Below are positions 40,407 to 49,564 of a DNA stretch of 64,000 bases, piece after piece (positions within the stretch are counted from its first letter, which is position 1; each line of letters begins with the position of its first letter). Both the position numbers and the translations under genes were made by a program. The notes below the pieces were generated by a model. The model saw only the letters and a list, made by a program, of their open reading frames with translations. It was not told the DNA's origin and did not search any database. Source of the stretch: CAZEQK01 sp964514395 (GTDB lineage Bacteria > Bacillota > Bacilli > Tepidibacillales > Tepidibacillaceae); contig CAZEQK010000012.1 in assembly GCA_964514395.1 (NCBI GenBank), forward strand, positions 12,372-76,371, given 5' to 3'.

Positions 40407-42569
40407 ATGAGCCGGAAAATTCGTCGATTTTTCACGATTTTGATGACGATCTTTCTAATAGGATCGTCTTTTTCTTATGTTCAAGGGAAAGACAATAAAC
40501 AAATCATCCTTATTATGATAAACCAGCTTTCTTTTACTGATCAGACTATTTATAGCAATAGCCCAGGCTTTCAAGATCTTGAGAATCATGGAGCAAGGGG
40601 AGCGATGAATATAAATTCAGGAGGCACAAGAAATACAGGCAATAGCTACTTTTCAATTGGAGGAGGAAGTAAAGGGATAGGTGTAAAGGGAATAGAACAA
40701 TCCTATTTAATGAGTGAGTACATCACAACAAATAAGATTATGTTAGCACAAGATTATTATCTTCAAAAAACAGGGAAAACAATTTCTGACAACAATAAAA
40801 TCATTTTGTTTCCAATCATGCAGCTGATACAGATAAAACAAAAATTCCCTTTTCAGATTGGTGCTATTGGAAAAACACTGAAGGAGCATCATCTAACTGC
40901 AGTGGTGTACGGAAATAGTGATACGGATGAAAAGGTAAGATATGCCCCACTTATCGTGATGGATAATCAGGGAATAAGTAACGGAGATATAGGCGATCGT
41001 ACAGTAATTAACAATTTTTCAAGACCCTATGGCTATAAAACAAATTACAACTATTTTCTAGAAAAATTGACTGAAGAAGAAGCGAAGGGAACTTCTTTAA
41101 TCGTATTTGATTTAGGGGATTTATATCGGTTAGAACAATTTAAGGAAGAGATGGACCCTGTATATGAGCAAGAGGTACGTCAGAAAATCCTGAATGAAAT
41201 GGGGGGATTTATTTATACTATCGCTAATCATCTTAATCATAATCAAACATTATTCGTTCTTTCTCCTATGGTAAATAATCAGTCGATAGAAAAAGATTAT
41301 TTGTTATCACCAGTTTGGATGTATAACAAAAGTATTCAAGGGAACATATTAACATCGGCCACCACGAAAAGAGACGGAATCATTGCAAATATTGATATTG
41401 CTCCTACCATCTTTCAGATATTAGGTATAACTAAATCGAACAAAGTGCTTGGACAAGAGATAAAGCCAATTGATTCAAAAGTAAATTTAATTCAAGAATT
41501 AAAGCATATTTCAACCATATATAAATTCAGACCCTCTGTCTTATATCCCTATGTGATGTGGCAAATTTTCATACTTATTGCCTCAATGGTTATATGGTTA
41601 CTAAAGGATACACGCCATTATAGCTTTGCTAAAAAGGGCTTAATTAGTATGCTATTTTTGCCAATCATACTACTTTATACTGCCTATTGGACACCTGCTA
41701 ATGTTACAATATATGTAATCTCCATATTATTAATCAGCTTGGTGCTTGCTTTCTTTACATCTTTTTTATCCTCCATCACCACCTTTACACTTATTGGTGC
41801 ACTAACATTCACTTCGATAACAATAGATATCTTATTGGGAGGAAACCTATTAAAAAGGTCTTTTTTAGGTTATGATCCAATTATTGGTGCAAGGTACTAC
41901 GGCATTGGTAACGAATATATGGGTATTTATATTGGCGCTTCCTTATTATTTGGGGGTGCTCTACTCTACCTAAAAAAGAATGTTTGGACAATGGGGTTGG
42001 TCTACCTAATATATAGCACTGTAGTGTTTGTGTTGATATATCCAACCCTTGGTACAAACGCTGGGGGTGCTATTGCTGCTATCGTTGGAGTAGCTCTGAT
42101 TATATATCATCTTACTACAAGTATAAGTAGAAAAAAGAAATATCTCTTTTTTAGCAGCCTCGTTGTGATCGGAATAACTTTATTGATTGTCATTAATTAT
42201 TTGATTAGTGCCGAAAATCAGTCTCACATTGGCAGGGCAGTAAATCACTTGTTTCAAGGGGATTTTACCACGGTTTTTTTAACCATTATAAGAAAAATAA
42301 AGATGAATTTACGTCTCATACAAGTTTCGTCATGGAGTAAGGTTCTCATTACTTCTCTCATCGTGATTGGCTTATTATTACATAAAAATAGCTTTAAAAA
42401 ATTAAAGGTTCAATATGTCTATTTATTTTATAGCTTTTATGGGATTATTGCTGGAGCCTTTGTCTCTTTGATTGTGAATGATTCAGGAATAGTTGCAGCA
42501 TCAACGATGATTGTTTATGTGGCAATACCACTATTATATATGGTATTAATTAAAAAAGAAGAGCCTTAG
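40407..42569 (+). CDS. Membrane protein with N-terminal alkaline-phosphatase-like domain
   Basis: 720 residues. A signal or anchor helix (FFTILMTIFLIGSSF) is followed by ~360 extracytoplasmic residues resembling the phosphatase/sulfatase superfamily (IILIMINQLSFTDQ at the first strand; GTSLIVFDLGDLYR; ANIDIAPTIFQILG near the end). The classical metal-ligand set is not evident. The C-terminal ~330 residues hold about 9-10 TM helices, with a conserved-looking GYDPIIGARYYGIGNEYMG loop. GGAAGGTG sits 6 nt upstream of the ATG at 40407. It overlaps nothing upstream but starts 37 bp after the kinase. Function unknown. The 3' end overlaps the convergent ABC-F gene by 4 bp. Confidence 0.65.
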   Translation: MSRKIRRFFTILMTIFLIGSSFSYVQGKDNKQIILIMINQLSFTDQTIYSNSPGFQDLENHGARGAMNINSGGTRNTGNSYFSIGGGSKGIGVKGIEQSYLMSEYITTNKIMLAQDYYLQKTGKTISDNNKIILFPIMQLIQIKQKFPFQIGAIGKTLKEHHLTAVVYGNSDTDEKVRYAPLIVMDNQGISNGDIGDRTVINNFSRPYGYKTNYNYFLEKLTEEEAKGTSLIVFDLGDLYRLEQFKEEMDPVYEQEVRQKILNEMGGFIYTIANHLNHNQTLFVLSPMVNNQSIEKDYLLSPVWMYNKSIQGNILTSATTKRDGIIANIDIAPTIFQILGITKSNKVLGQEIKPIDSKVNLIQELKHISTIYKFRPSVLYPYVMWQIFILIASMVIWLLKDTRHYSFAKKGLISMLFLPIILLYTAYWTPANVTIYVISILLISLVLAFFTSFLSSITTFTLIGALTFTSITIDILLGGNLLKRSFLGYDPIIGARYYGIGNEYMGIYIGASLLFGGALLYLKKNVWTMGLVYLIYSTVVFVLIYPTLGTNAGGAIAAIVGVALIIYHLTTSISRKKKYLFFSSLVVIGITLLIVINYLISAENQSHIGRAVNHLFQGDFTTVFLTIIRKIKMNLRLIQVSSWSKVLITSLIVIGLLLHKNSFKKLKVQYVYLFYSFYGIIAGAFVSLIVNDSGIVAASTMIVYVAIPLLYMVLIKKEEP

Positions 42570-44488
42570 ACTCCTAGCTCTTCCTGTAACGCTTCCCATT
42601 CTAATAAAAGCTCATCTAACTTCTCTTTATTCCTGTTCATTTGCTCATTTGTCTTATTTGCTAATTGATGATCAGAATAGATTTCTGGCAAAAGTAATTC
42701 TGCTTCTAGCTCTTTTATTGATGATTCAAATTCTTCGATTTCCTCTTCAAGGGCAACTATTCTTCTTTTCATTTGGCGTTCCGTTTTTTGTTTTTGACGC
42801 TGTTCAAAATACTCATTTTTGTTATCGTTGTTACTCTCAAATAGATCTTTTTGCTGTTGCATTTCTGCTAATTCCGTTTTCTTCTCTATATAGTAGTCAT
42901 AATTCCCAAGATAGTCTATCATTCCATTTACAGATAATTCAAAGGTTCTTGTTGAAATTTTATTTAAAAAATATCGGTCGTGTGATATGAAGAAAATAGT
43001 TCCAGAAAAATGAAGAATGGCTTGCTCTAGTATTTCTCTACTATAAATATCCAAATGGTTTGTGGGCTCATCTAATAATAAAAAATTAGCTTTTTGTAGC
43101 ATAAGTTTAGCAAGACTTACCCTTGCTTTTTCTCCCCCACTTAAATCACTAATTTTTTTGAAGACATCATCCCCAGAAAACAAAAAATTACCAAGGGTTG
43201 TACGAATTTCACTTTCTATCAAACTAGGATAGGTATCCCATATTTCATCAATAATTGTTTTATCCCAATTCAAATCATCATGTTCCTGACGATAATAGCC
43301 TAGCCTTACATTAGAGCCATAAGCTATGGTTCCACTATGTTGTGTTAGCTCTTTTAATATAAGCTTAAATAAAGTAGATTTTCCGACTCCGTTAGGGCCA
43401 ACAAGCGCCACTCTTTCTTGTTTATTAATTTCAAATGAGACATTTTTAAACACAGGGGAATTATTAAATGCCATGATTAAGTCTTTAACCATTAGAATGT
43501 TATTACCACTTTCTATATCCGTATCAAATGAAAAAGAGGCCTTTTGGTCAAATAATGTTGGTTTATCGATTCTATCTAATTTTTCTAGTGTCTTTCTTTT
43601 ACTTTGTGCTCTTTTAGTTGTTGATGCTCGTGCAATATTTTTTTGAACAAAATCCTCTAATTTTGAAATTTCCTTTTGCTGCTTTTCATATTTCTTCTCC
43701 GCAATTTCCTTGGATTTTTCTTTTTGAATTAAATATTTGCTATAATTGCCAATATATTTAGTTGCCTTCGTTCTTTCAATCTCATAGATTGTTGTTACAA
43801 GTGTATCTAAAAAGTATCTGTCATGAGAGACGACAAGAATTGCACCAGAATAAGCTTTTAGATAGCTTTCTAGCCATGTTAGTGTATCAACATCTAGATA
43901 ATTAGTAGGCTCATCTAATATTAATAAATTAGGTTCTTCAAGTAGAAGTTTTGCTAAAGCGAGTCTTGTTTTCTGGCCGCCACTTAAAATATCGATATTT
44001 TGATTTTTGTAATCATATTTTTGAAACCCCAATCCGTGAAGAATGCTCCTTATTTGTGCTTCATATGCATACCCGCCTTCCTCCTTGAATTCTTCGGTTA
44101 AGGTAGCATATTTGCCCATGATCTTTTCATATTCTTCATGATTATCTATCACATTGGGCATTGCCATTTTCTTTTCTAAATTTCGTATAAGTGTTTCTTT
44201 TTTCTGTAAATGAGAAAAGACAGTAATCATCTCATCCCAAATAGTACTTTCTGATTCAAGTCCAGTATTTTGTGCTAAATAGCCAATTTTCACATCCTTT
44301 GCTATTTGAATGTCACCAGTATCAGGCAGCGTGTTAGAAGCAAGTATTTTTAATAGTGTGGTTTTTCCTGCACCATTTGCTCCGACTAAACCAATTCTAT
44401 CCTTTGATTGAATCTGTAAATTAATATTCGTTAAAATCGGCTCAATACCAAATGATTTTGAAATATTTATTGCTTGTAGTATAATCAA
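42566..44488 (-). CDS. ydiF: ABC-F family ATPase (YdiF-like)
   Basis: 640 residues, no TM segments. Two ABC domains: GANGAGKTT / LSGGQKTRLALAKLLL / LILDEPTNYLD and GPNGVGKST / LSGGEKARVSLAKLML / LLLDEPTNHLD. They are joined by a charged linker (~245-310), and the end is a coiled-coil extension (~540-640). ABC-F proteins bind the ribosomal E site and adjust translation. The start is a TTG at 44488 with GAGGTG 6 nt upstream; a GTG at 44497 overlaps that site. B. subtilis carries ydiF at the same place after tsaD, but there on the operon strand. Confidence 0.93.
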   Translation of the reverse strand: MIILQAINISKSFGIEPILTNINLQIQSKDRIGLVGANGAGKTTLLKILASNTLPDTGDIQIAKDVKIGYLAQNTGLESESTIWDEMITVFSHLQKKETLIRNLEKKMAMPNVIDNHEEYEKIMGKYATLTEEFKEEGGYAYEAQIRSILHGLGFQKYDYKNQNIDILSGGQKTRLALAKLLLEEPNLLILDEPTNYLDVDTLTWLESYLKAYSGAILVVSHDRYFLDTLVTTIYEIERTKATKYIGNYSKYLIQKEKSKEIAEKKYEKQQKEISKLEDFVQKNIARASTTKRAQSKRKTLEKLDRIDKPTLFDQKASFSFDTDIESGNNILMVKDLIMAFNNSPVFKNVSFEINKQERVALVGPNGVGKSTLFKLILKELTQHSGTIAYGSNVRLGYYRQEHDDLNWDKTIIDEIWDTYPSLIESEIRTTLGNFLFSGDDVFKKISDLSGGEKARVSLAKLMLQKANFLLLDEPTNHLDIYSREILEQAILHFSGTIFFISHDRYFLNKISTRTFELSVNGMIDYLGNYDYYIEKKTELAEMQQQKDLFESNNDNKNEYFEQRQKQKTERQMKRRIVALEEEIEEFESSIKELEAELLLPEIYSDHQLANKTNEQMNRNKEKLDELLLEWEALQEELGV

Positions 44489-44601
44489 AAGAATCACCTC
44501 AGATATAACAAAGAAATAAAAAATTAACTTGCATATAATATAAAGTTTAACTTATTTATTGATCATTGGGCAACCTGGTTTATGCAAAGGCAGGTAAAAA
44601 T

Positions 44602-45189
44602 ATGTTAGAAAATAATGTGAAAATGTTAAAAAGAGATTTAAGAATACGATTATTGCAAAAAAGAGCAGAAGTGAGTCGTGAGGTAATGAACAACGTATCG
44701 GACAAAATATGTAAAACAATCATAGCCCATCCTTTATTTAAAGCCTCACAGAACATGATGGTATATATTCCCTTTAGAGATGAAGTTGATATCAGAGAAG
44801 TAATAGAAACGGCATGGCTTAGTAAAAAAAACATACTAGTTCCAAAAACAGAAAAAAAAAGAAAATGGATGGACCTATACAAGATTGATTCATGGAAAGA
44901 TTTAGAGCTAGGGAATTATCAACTTTCTGAACCTGTAATTCTTAATAAAACTCCTTTTCCTATTGAAAAGATTGAGCTGGTTTTAGTTCCTGGTGTGGGG
45001 TTTGATGTTCACGGGTTTCGTTTAGGCTATGGAGGAGGCTATTATGACCGCTTTTTTGATAGATTCACCCTACTACCTAATAGAATCGGTATTGGTTACG
45101 ATTTTCAAATGCTAGAGGAAATTCCCATTTCAGAACACGATTATCAAATGAATGAAGTAATAACAGAGAATCGACATCTAAAATGGTGA
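44602..45189 (+). CDS. 5-formyltetrahydrofolate cyclo-ligase
   Basis: 195 residues. It converts 5-formyl-THF to 5,10-methenyl-THF with ATP. Motifs: LKRDLRIRLLQKRAEV at the start, YIPFRDEVDIR, and the C-terminal LVPGVGFDVHGFRLGYGGGYYDR. The ATG at 44602 has AGGT 7 nt upstream; a TTG at 44566 would add 12 unconserved residues. Divergent from the ABC-F gene. Confidence 0.93.
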   Translation: MLENNVKMLKRDLRIRLLQKRAEVSREVMNNVSDKICKTIIAHPLFKASQNMMVYIPFRDEVDIREVIETAWLSKKNILVPKTEKKRKWMDLYKIDSWKDLELGNYQLSEPVILNKTPFPIEKIELVLVPGVGFDVHGFRLGYGGGYYDRFFDRFTLLPNRIGIGYDFQMLEEIPISEHDYQMNEVITENRHLKW

Positions 45190-45297
45190 TATAAATAAAT
45201 GCTCTGTATAAAAAATCAGATTTTTTTGTTAATTTATTTGTTCAATAATGAGCAAATAAAAGAAAAATATAGTACAATAAAAGTTGGAGTAGAGAAG

Positions 45298-45927
45298 ATG
45301 AACATTAATTCTATCTTATTAGCTGGTGGACAAAACAAAAGAATGAACGGTACTCCTAAATGGGAATTACAATTTGGTCATCTGACCATGCTAGAAAGAT
45401 CCATTGTAAAACTTAGCACAATCTCTAAAAAGATATTCGTCATATCTGGAGGGGATTACACCTTTGAAATACCAAAGGTTGAAGGAACAGAAATTGACTT
45501 AATCTATGATAAAAAACCATTTTTAGGTCCTTTAAATGGAATTCATACAGCTTTAATGAATAGTGATGAAAAATATAATTTTATTATCGCGGCTGATATG
45601 CCATTTTTTTCAACGAAATTGGTCAACTACATGAAAAAAATAGCAGAAAATAAATACACAGATTTAGTTATTCCTGTGTGGAAAGAGAAGCTACAGCCAT
45701 TACATGGGTTATATGCCACCTCACTTTTACCGTCGATAAAAATGGATTTACAACAAAATAAATATAGCTTGATAAAATGGATACAGAATCAAAAAAACAT
45801 TTATTATATAGAAGAAGCTGAATTATTGGCGCAGGATATTAATGAGCATACATTTTTTAATATGAATTTTCCTATGGAATATAAAGAGGCATTGTTTAGG
45901 GTTAAAGAGGAGGAAGATTGTGAATAA
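45298..45927 (+). CDS. mobA: Molybdenum cofactor guanylyltransferase MobA
   Basis: 209 residues. The nucleotidyltransferase signature is LAGGQNKRMNGTPKWEL; the second is IIAADMPFF. It adds GMP to Mo-molybdopterin to give MGD. The ATG at 45298 has TTGGAGTAGAG upstream; the upstream open frame is not conserved. It overlaps the next gene by 8 bp. Confidence 0.93.
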   Translation: MNINSILLAGGQNKRMNGTPKWELQFGHLTMLERSIVKLSTISKKIFVISGGDYTFEIPKVEGTEIDLIYDKKPFLGPLNGIHTALMNSDEKYNFIIAADMPFFSTKLVNYMKKIAENKYTDLVIPVWKEKLQPLHGLYATSLLPSIKMDLQQNKYSLIKWIQNQKNIYYIEEAELLAQDINEHTFFNMNFPMEYKEALFRVKEEEDCE

Positions 45928-46918
45928 ATCAAGTATGTTGAAAGAAATAAGAGTAGAAGATGCGATTGGATACACATTAGGGCATGATTTAACAAGAATT
46001 GTTCCTGGGGAGTTTAAAGGCATTGCTTTTAAGAAAGGGTATGTCATAACAAAAGAAGATATTCCTGAGCTTTTAAAAATTGGTAAGGAAAATATATATA
46101 TCATAGAATTAGAGGAAGGCTATTTACATGAGAATGACGTTGCTTATCGTTTAGCTAATGCCATTACAGGAAAAAACGTTCAATTGAATGAACCTCATGA
46201 GGGCAAGATTACTTTAACCTCAAAAATATTTGGATTAGCAAAAATTAATGAAGCAATCGTTCACCAAATTAATAGCGTTCCAGATATTGCATTAGCAACC
46301 GTATTAGATAATAAAATTGTCATGGCTGATGGGAAATTAGCAGGAACAAGAGCACTACCACTTATTATTGAAGAGAAGCACGTAGAAGAAGTAGAGAAAA
46401 TCACAAAGGGCAAAGTGGTAATAGAAGTAAAGGAATTTCAAAAATTCAATGTTGGTATTGTTACGACTGGAAGCGAAGTGTATAAAGGAAGAATCAAAGA
46501 TCGATTTGGAGCAATTGTGGAGAAAAAATTAAACTATTTTGGCTCAAAACTTGTAGAACAGCGCTTTGCTCCTGATGATATTGAAATGATAAAACAAGAA
46601 ATAAATTATTTTCTAAATCATAAAGATATTAATATGATTATGCTAACAGGGGGGATGTCTGTAGATCCAGATGACAGGACTCCATATGCTATTAGGGAAA
46701 TGGCAACAGATGTCATTACACAGGGATCACCAATGTTACCTGGTTCAAACCTGATGATTGCCTACAATGGGACAACACCAATACTTGGTTTACCAGGTGG
46801 GGTACTTCACGATCCTTATACTGCCCTTGATGCTGCACTACCAAGAATTTTAGCAGGAGAGCGTATTACAAAAGAAGAGATTATTCGTTCTGGTTACGGG
46901 GGGTACTTTGGTTGCTAA
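45920..46918 (+). CDS. Molybdopterin-binding (MoeA/MogA-like) protein
   Basis: 332 residues. A ~170-residue N-terminal region differs from standard MoeA. It is followed by a MoCF-binding domain with VGIVTTGSEVYKGRIKDRFG, MIMLTGGMSVDPDDRTP and PGSNLMIAY...LGLPGGVLHDP. This form is common in anaerobes and shorter than MoeA (~400-430). It probably inserts molybdate or handles the cofactor. The start is a GTG at 45920 behind GAGGAGG. It overlaps mobA and mobB. Confidence 0.87.
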   Translation: MNKSSMLKEIRVEDAIGYTLGHDLTRIVPGEFKGIAFKKGYVITKEDIPELLKIGKENIYIIELEEGYLHENDVAYRLANAITGKNVQLNEPHEGKITLTSKIFGLAKINEAIVHQINSVPDIALATVLDNKIVMADGKLAGTRALPLIIEEKHVEEVEKITKGKVVIEVKEFQKFNVGIVTTGSEVYKGRIKDRFGAIVEKKLNYFGSKLVEQRFAPDDIEMIKQEINYFLNHKDINMIMLTGGMSVDPDDRTPYAIREMATDVITQGSPMLPGSNLMIAYNGTTPILGLPGGVLHDPYTALDAALPRILAGERITKEEIIRSGYGGYFGC

Positions 46919-47439
46919 GTTCACATTCTACACCAATTATTAGCTTTGTTGGATTTTCTGGTAGTGGTAAAACAACATTAATGACAAAAGTGATTAAGCA
47001 TTTCAAGCAAAAAGGATTTAGAGTGGCTACCATTAAGCATGATGCACATAAATTTGAGATAGATCATGAAGGTAAGGATACTTGGAATTATGCTCATGCA
47101 GGCTCAGATGTTATACTCATTAATTCACAAGAAAAGTTAGCAATGATAGAAAAATTACAGAATCCAATTACATTTGATGAGCTAATAGCTAAAGTAGTAA
47201 ACGTTGATATTATCTTTGTTGAAGGATATAAACATGAATCTCCACCAAAAATACTACTTGTAAGACGTGAAAGTGATTTAGCCCTATTTTCACAAATTAA
47301 AGACGTTATTGCTATTGCAACTTCACTATCGTTGAAGGAAGAGAAAATACCTGTTTTTAATCTGAATGATGATATAGGGATTGTAGAATTTATACAATCT
47401 AAAATTCTGGAGGAGAAAAATTATGGTACAAGAAAATAA
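46912..47439 (+). CDS. mobB: Molybdopterin-guanine dinucleotide biosynthesis adaptor MobB
   Basis: 175 residues. P-loop SFVGFSGSGKTTLMTKVI followed by ATIKHDAHKFEID and FVEGYKHESPPKI. It binds GTP and assists MobA. The start is a TTG at 46912, behind GGGGGG. It overlaps the upstream gene by 7 bp and rex by 17 bp. Confidence 0.93.
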   Translation: MLSSHSTPIISFVGFSGSGKTTLMTKVIKHFKQKGFRVATIKHDAHKFEIDHEGKDTWNYAHAGSDVILINSQEKLAMIEKLQNPITFDELIAKVVNVDIIFVEGYKHESPPKILLVRRESDLALFSQIKDVIAIATSLSLKEEKIPVFNLNDDIGIVEFIQSKILEEKNYGTRK

Positions 47440-48100
47440 AATACCACAAGTAACCGCAAAAAGATTACCTTTGTATTACCGTTATTTAGAAAAGCTACAT
47501 TTAATGGGGAAGCAAAGAGTGTCATCTGCTCAATTAAGTAAAGAGCTATTAATAGATCCAGCAACCATTCGACGAGATTTTTCCTATTTAGGGGAGCTTG
47601 GGAAAAAGGGTTATGGCTATAATGTAAGTTACTTGTTAAAATTCTTACGTGATTTTTTAAAGCAGGATGAAGCGACAAATGTCATTTTAATCGGGGTAGG
47701 TAATTTAGGAACTGCATTATTGCATTATAACTTCTATAAAAGCCGTAATACTAAAATAGTGGCCGCATTTGATAGCAATCCAAATAAATTTAATAGAGAA
47801 ATAGATGGTATACCAATCTATAGTATGACTAGCTTGGATGAAGTGATTAAATTATTCAATGTAGAAGTGGCTATATTAACCGTTCCTGTGAACGTTGCGC
47901 AGCAAGTATCAGATCAGATTGTGGCGTCAGGAGTAAAGGGTATTCTTAATTTCACACCATCAAGGTTGACTGTCCCTTCACATGTTAGAGTTCATCATAT
48001 AGATTTAACAACAGAATTGCAAACATTAGTCTATTTTCTTAAAAATTTTACTGAACCAGAGAAAAAAGAGGATAGTTCTAATACAGAAAACTCTAAATAA
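47423..48100 (+). CDS. rex: Redox-sensing transcriptional repressor Rex
   Basis: 225 residues. N-terminal winged helix (AKRLPLYYRYLEKL, SSAQLSKELLIDPATIRRDF) and a Rossmann domain with VILIGVGNLGTALL and AAFDSNPNKF. Rex represses fermentative and respiratory genes and releases DNA when NADH binds. GGAGGAG precedes the ATG. Position before tatC matches B. subtilis. Confidence 0.96.
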   Translation: MVQENKIPQVTAKRLPLYYRYLEKLHLMGKQRVSSAQLSKELLIDPATIRRDFSYLGELGKKGYGYNVSYLLKFLRDFLKQDEATNVILIGVGNLGTALLHYNFYKSRNTKIVAAFDSNPNKFNREIDGIPIYSMTSLDEVIKLFNVEVAILTVPVNVAQQVSDQIVASGVKGILNFTPSRLTVPSHVRVHHIDLTTELQTLVYFLKNFTEPEKKEDSSNTENSK

Positions 48101-48129
48101 TTTATATGATACAAGAGAGGACCGTTTAA

Positions 48130-48891
48130 GTGGAAGAGAACGAAGAAAAGTCCATGTCATTAGTAGAGCATCTTCAAGAATTAAGGATTAGATTAATTAG
48201 AATCATGATATTTTTTATCGTAGCCCTCATTGGAGGATTCTTTTTAACCAATCCCGTTATTAGATTCTTTCATGAAAGTACAAAAAGTATAATTTGGAAT
48301 GCATTTGCTTTATCAGATCCTGTTAGAGTGTATCTTCAGTTTGCCTTTTTTATTGCTTTGACATTTACGATCCCTTTAACGTTATTCGAGCTATGGAGAT
48401 TTGTTTCACCAGGATTAACAAGCTCTGAAAGAAAAGCAACGGTATGGTTTATACCTATTGCTTTTATCTTGTTCCTCACTGGGGTTTCTTTTGCTTATTT
48501 TATTATTTTTCCAATGATTGTTAGATTTTTAACGAATATTGCAACTCAACTTGGAATTAATCAGGTCTATGGATTCGTTCAATATTTCGGCTTTATGTTT
48601 AATATGATCATACCATTTGGAATATTATTCGAATTACCCATTGTCGTTATCTTTTTAACTCGAATAGGCATAGTTAATCCAGAACTATTAACTCGTTTTA
48701 GAAAATTTGCCTATTTAATATTAGTCATCCTTGCAGCATCGATTACACCACCAGAATTAATTTCCGAAATTTTAGTCTCTGTGCCTTTAATCTTACTTTA
48801 CGAATTTAGTATATGGTTATCAAAGCTAACGGTTTTAAAAAGAAGGAAGGCAAAGAAAGAAAAAACAATGGATGACAATAAAAATAAATAA
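48130..48891 (+). CDS. tatC: Twin-arginine translocase subunit TatC
   Basis: 253 residues with six TM helices. The N-terminal signature is LVEHLQELRIRL, a Tat-signal recognition region, and the first periplasmic loop has the family phrase FALSDP-like. The GTG at 48130 follows AGAGAGGA. In B. subtilis a tatA gene sits between rex and tatC; none fits in the 29 bp here, so TatA must be encoded elsewhere. A terminator follows. Confidence 0.94.
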   Translation: MEENEEKSMSLVEHLQELRIRLIRIMIFFIVALIGGFFLTNPVIRFFHESTKSIIWNAFALSDPVRVYLQFAFFIALTFTIPLTLFELWRFVSPGLTSSERKATVWFIPIAFILFLTGVSFAYFIIFPMIVRFLTNIATQLGINQVYGFVQYFGFMFNMIIPFGILFELPIVVIFLTRIGIVNPELLTRFRKFAYLILVILAASITPPELISEILVSVPLILLYEFSIWLSKLTVLKRRKAKKEKTMDDNKNK

Positions 48892-48899
48892 TTTGCGAG

Positions 48900-48928
48900 C
48901 CTACACACTTTTTTAGTGTAGGTTTTTT
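48900..48928 (+). terminator. Terminator after tatC
   Basis: CCTACAC ... GTGTAGG (7-bp stem) followed by T6. Confidence 0.85.
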
Positions 48929-49106
48929 AAATGTTAGTCATTTGTTGTCTTAATCGCATTAATGTTGGTAATTAAAAGATATAATGAAAAGAAGTATAAT
49001 TCTTATTTTACTTAATAATCTGTTATATATGTACGATTAGAATATCTAATCATTAATTGGAAATAATGTTTGATGGAAAAAAATTTTTATAAATATAAAA
49101 AAGCGC

Positions 49107-49138
49107 TTGAAAAATAAAATGTAATTTATTATTATAAT
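49107..49138 (+). promoter_or_regulatory. Sigma-A promoter of groESL
   Basis: TTGAAA (49107-49112) with TATTAT at 17-bp spacing (49130-49135), overlapping TATAAT (49133-49138). It lies directly upstream of CIRCE. Confidence 0.6.
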
Positions 49139-49145
49139 AGTGGTA

Positions 49146-49172
49146 TTAGCACTCGATTAGGTTGAGTGCTAA
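49146..49172. promoter_or_regulatory. CIRCE operator (HrcA binding site)
   Basis: TTAGCACTC-N9-GAGTGCTAA, a perfect inverted repeat with the canonical 9-bp spacer. It implies HrcA repression of groESL. Confidence 0.97.
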
Positions 49173-49209
49173 TAATAAATAAGATGATAATATAAGGAGG
49201 TATATAACT

Positions 49210-49491
49210 ATGTTAAAACCAGTTGGTGATCGTGTAATTATTGAACCAATTGAAAAGGAAGAGACAACTGCAAGCGGTATCGTACTACCTGATTCAGCAA
49301 AAGAAAAACCAGAAGAGGGAAGGGTAATTGCAGTTGGTAGCCGTCGTAATGAGAAGGGTGAGCGTGAGGAATTAGATGTGAAAGAAGGAGATCGCATTAT
49401 TTTCTCAAAATATGCTGGTACTGAAATTAAGTATCAAGATAAAGAATACTTAATTATGCGAGAAAGCGATATACTAGCTATCATTGATTAA
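49210..49491 (+). CDS. groES: Co-chaperonin GroES
   Basis: 93 residues. MLKPVGDRVIIEPIEKEE and the mobile loop with TASGIVLPDSAKEKP are canonical, as is the roof loop. AAGGAGG precedes the ATG. It caps the GroEL chamber. Confidence 0.98.
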   Translation: MLKPVGDRVIIEPIEKEETTASGIVLPDSAKEKPEEGRVIAVGSRRNEKGEREELDVKEGDRIIFSKYAGTEIKYQDKEYLIMRESDILAIID

Positions 49492-49564
49492 AGTATAATT
49501 AGCTACTGACTTTATACTTAGAAGATAAAAAATAAAATTATAAGTCTTAGGAGGCGATTTTAAT

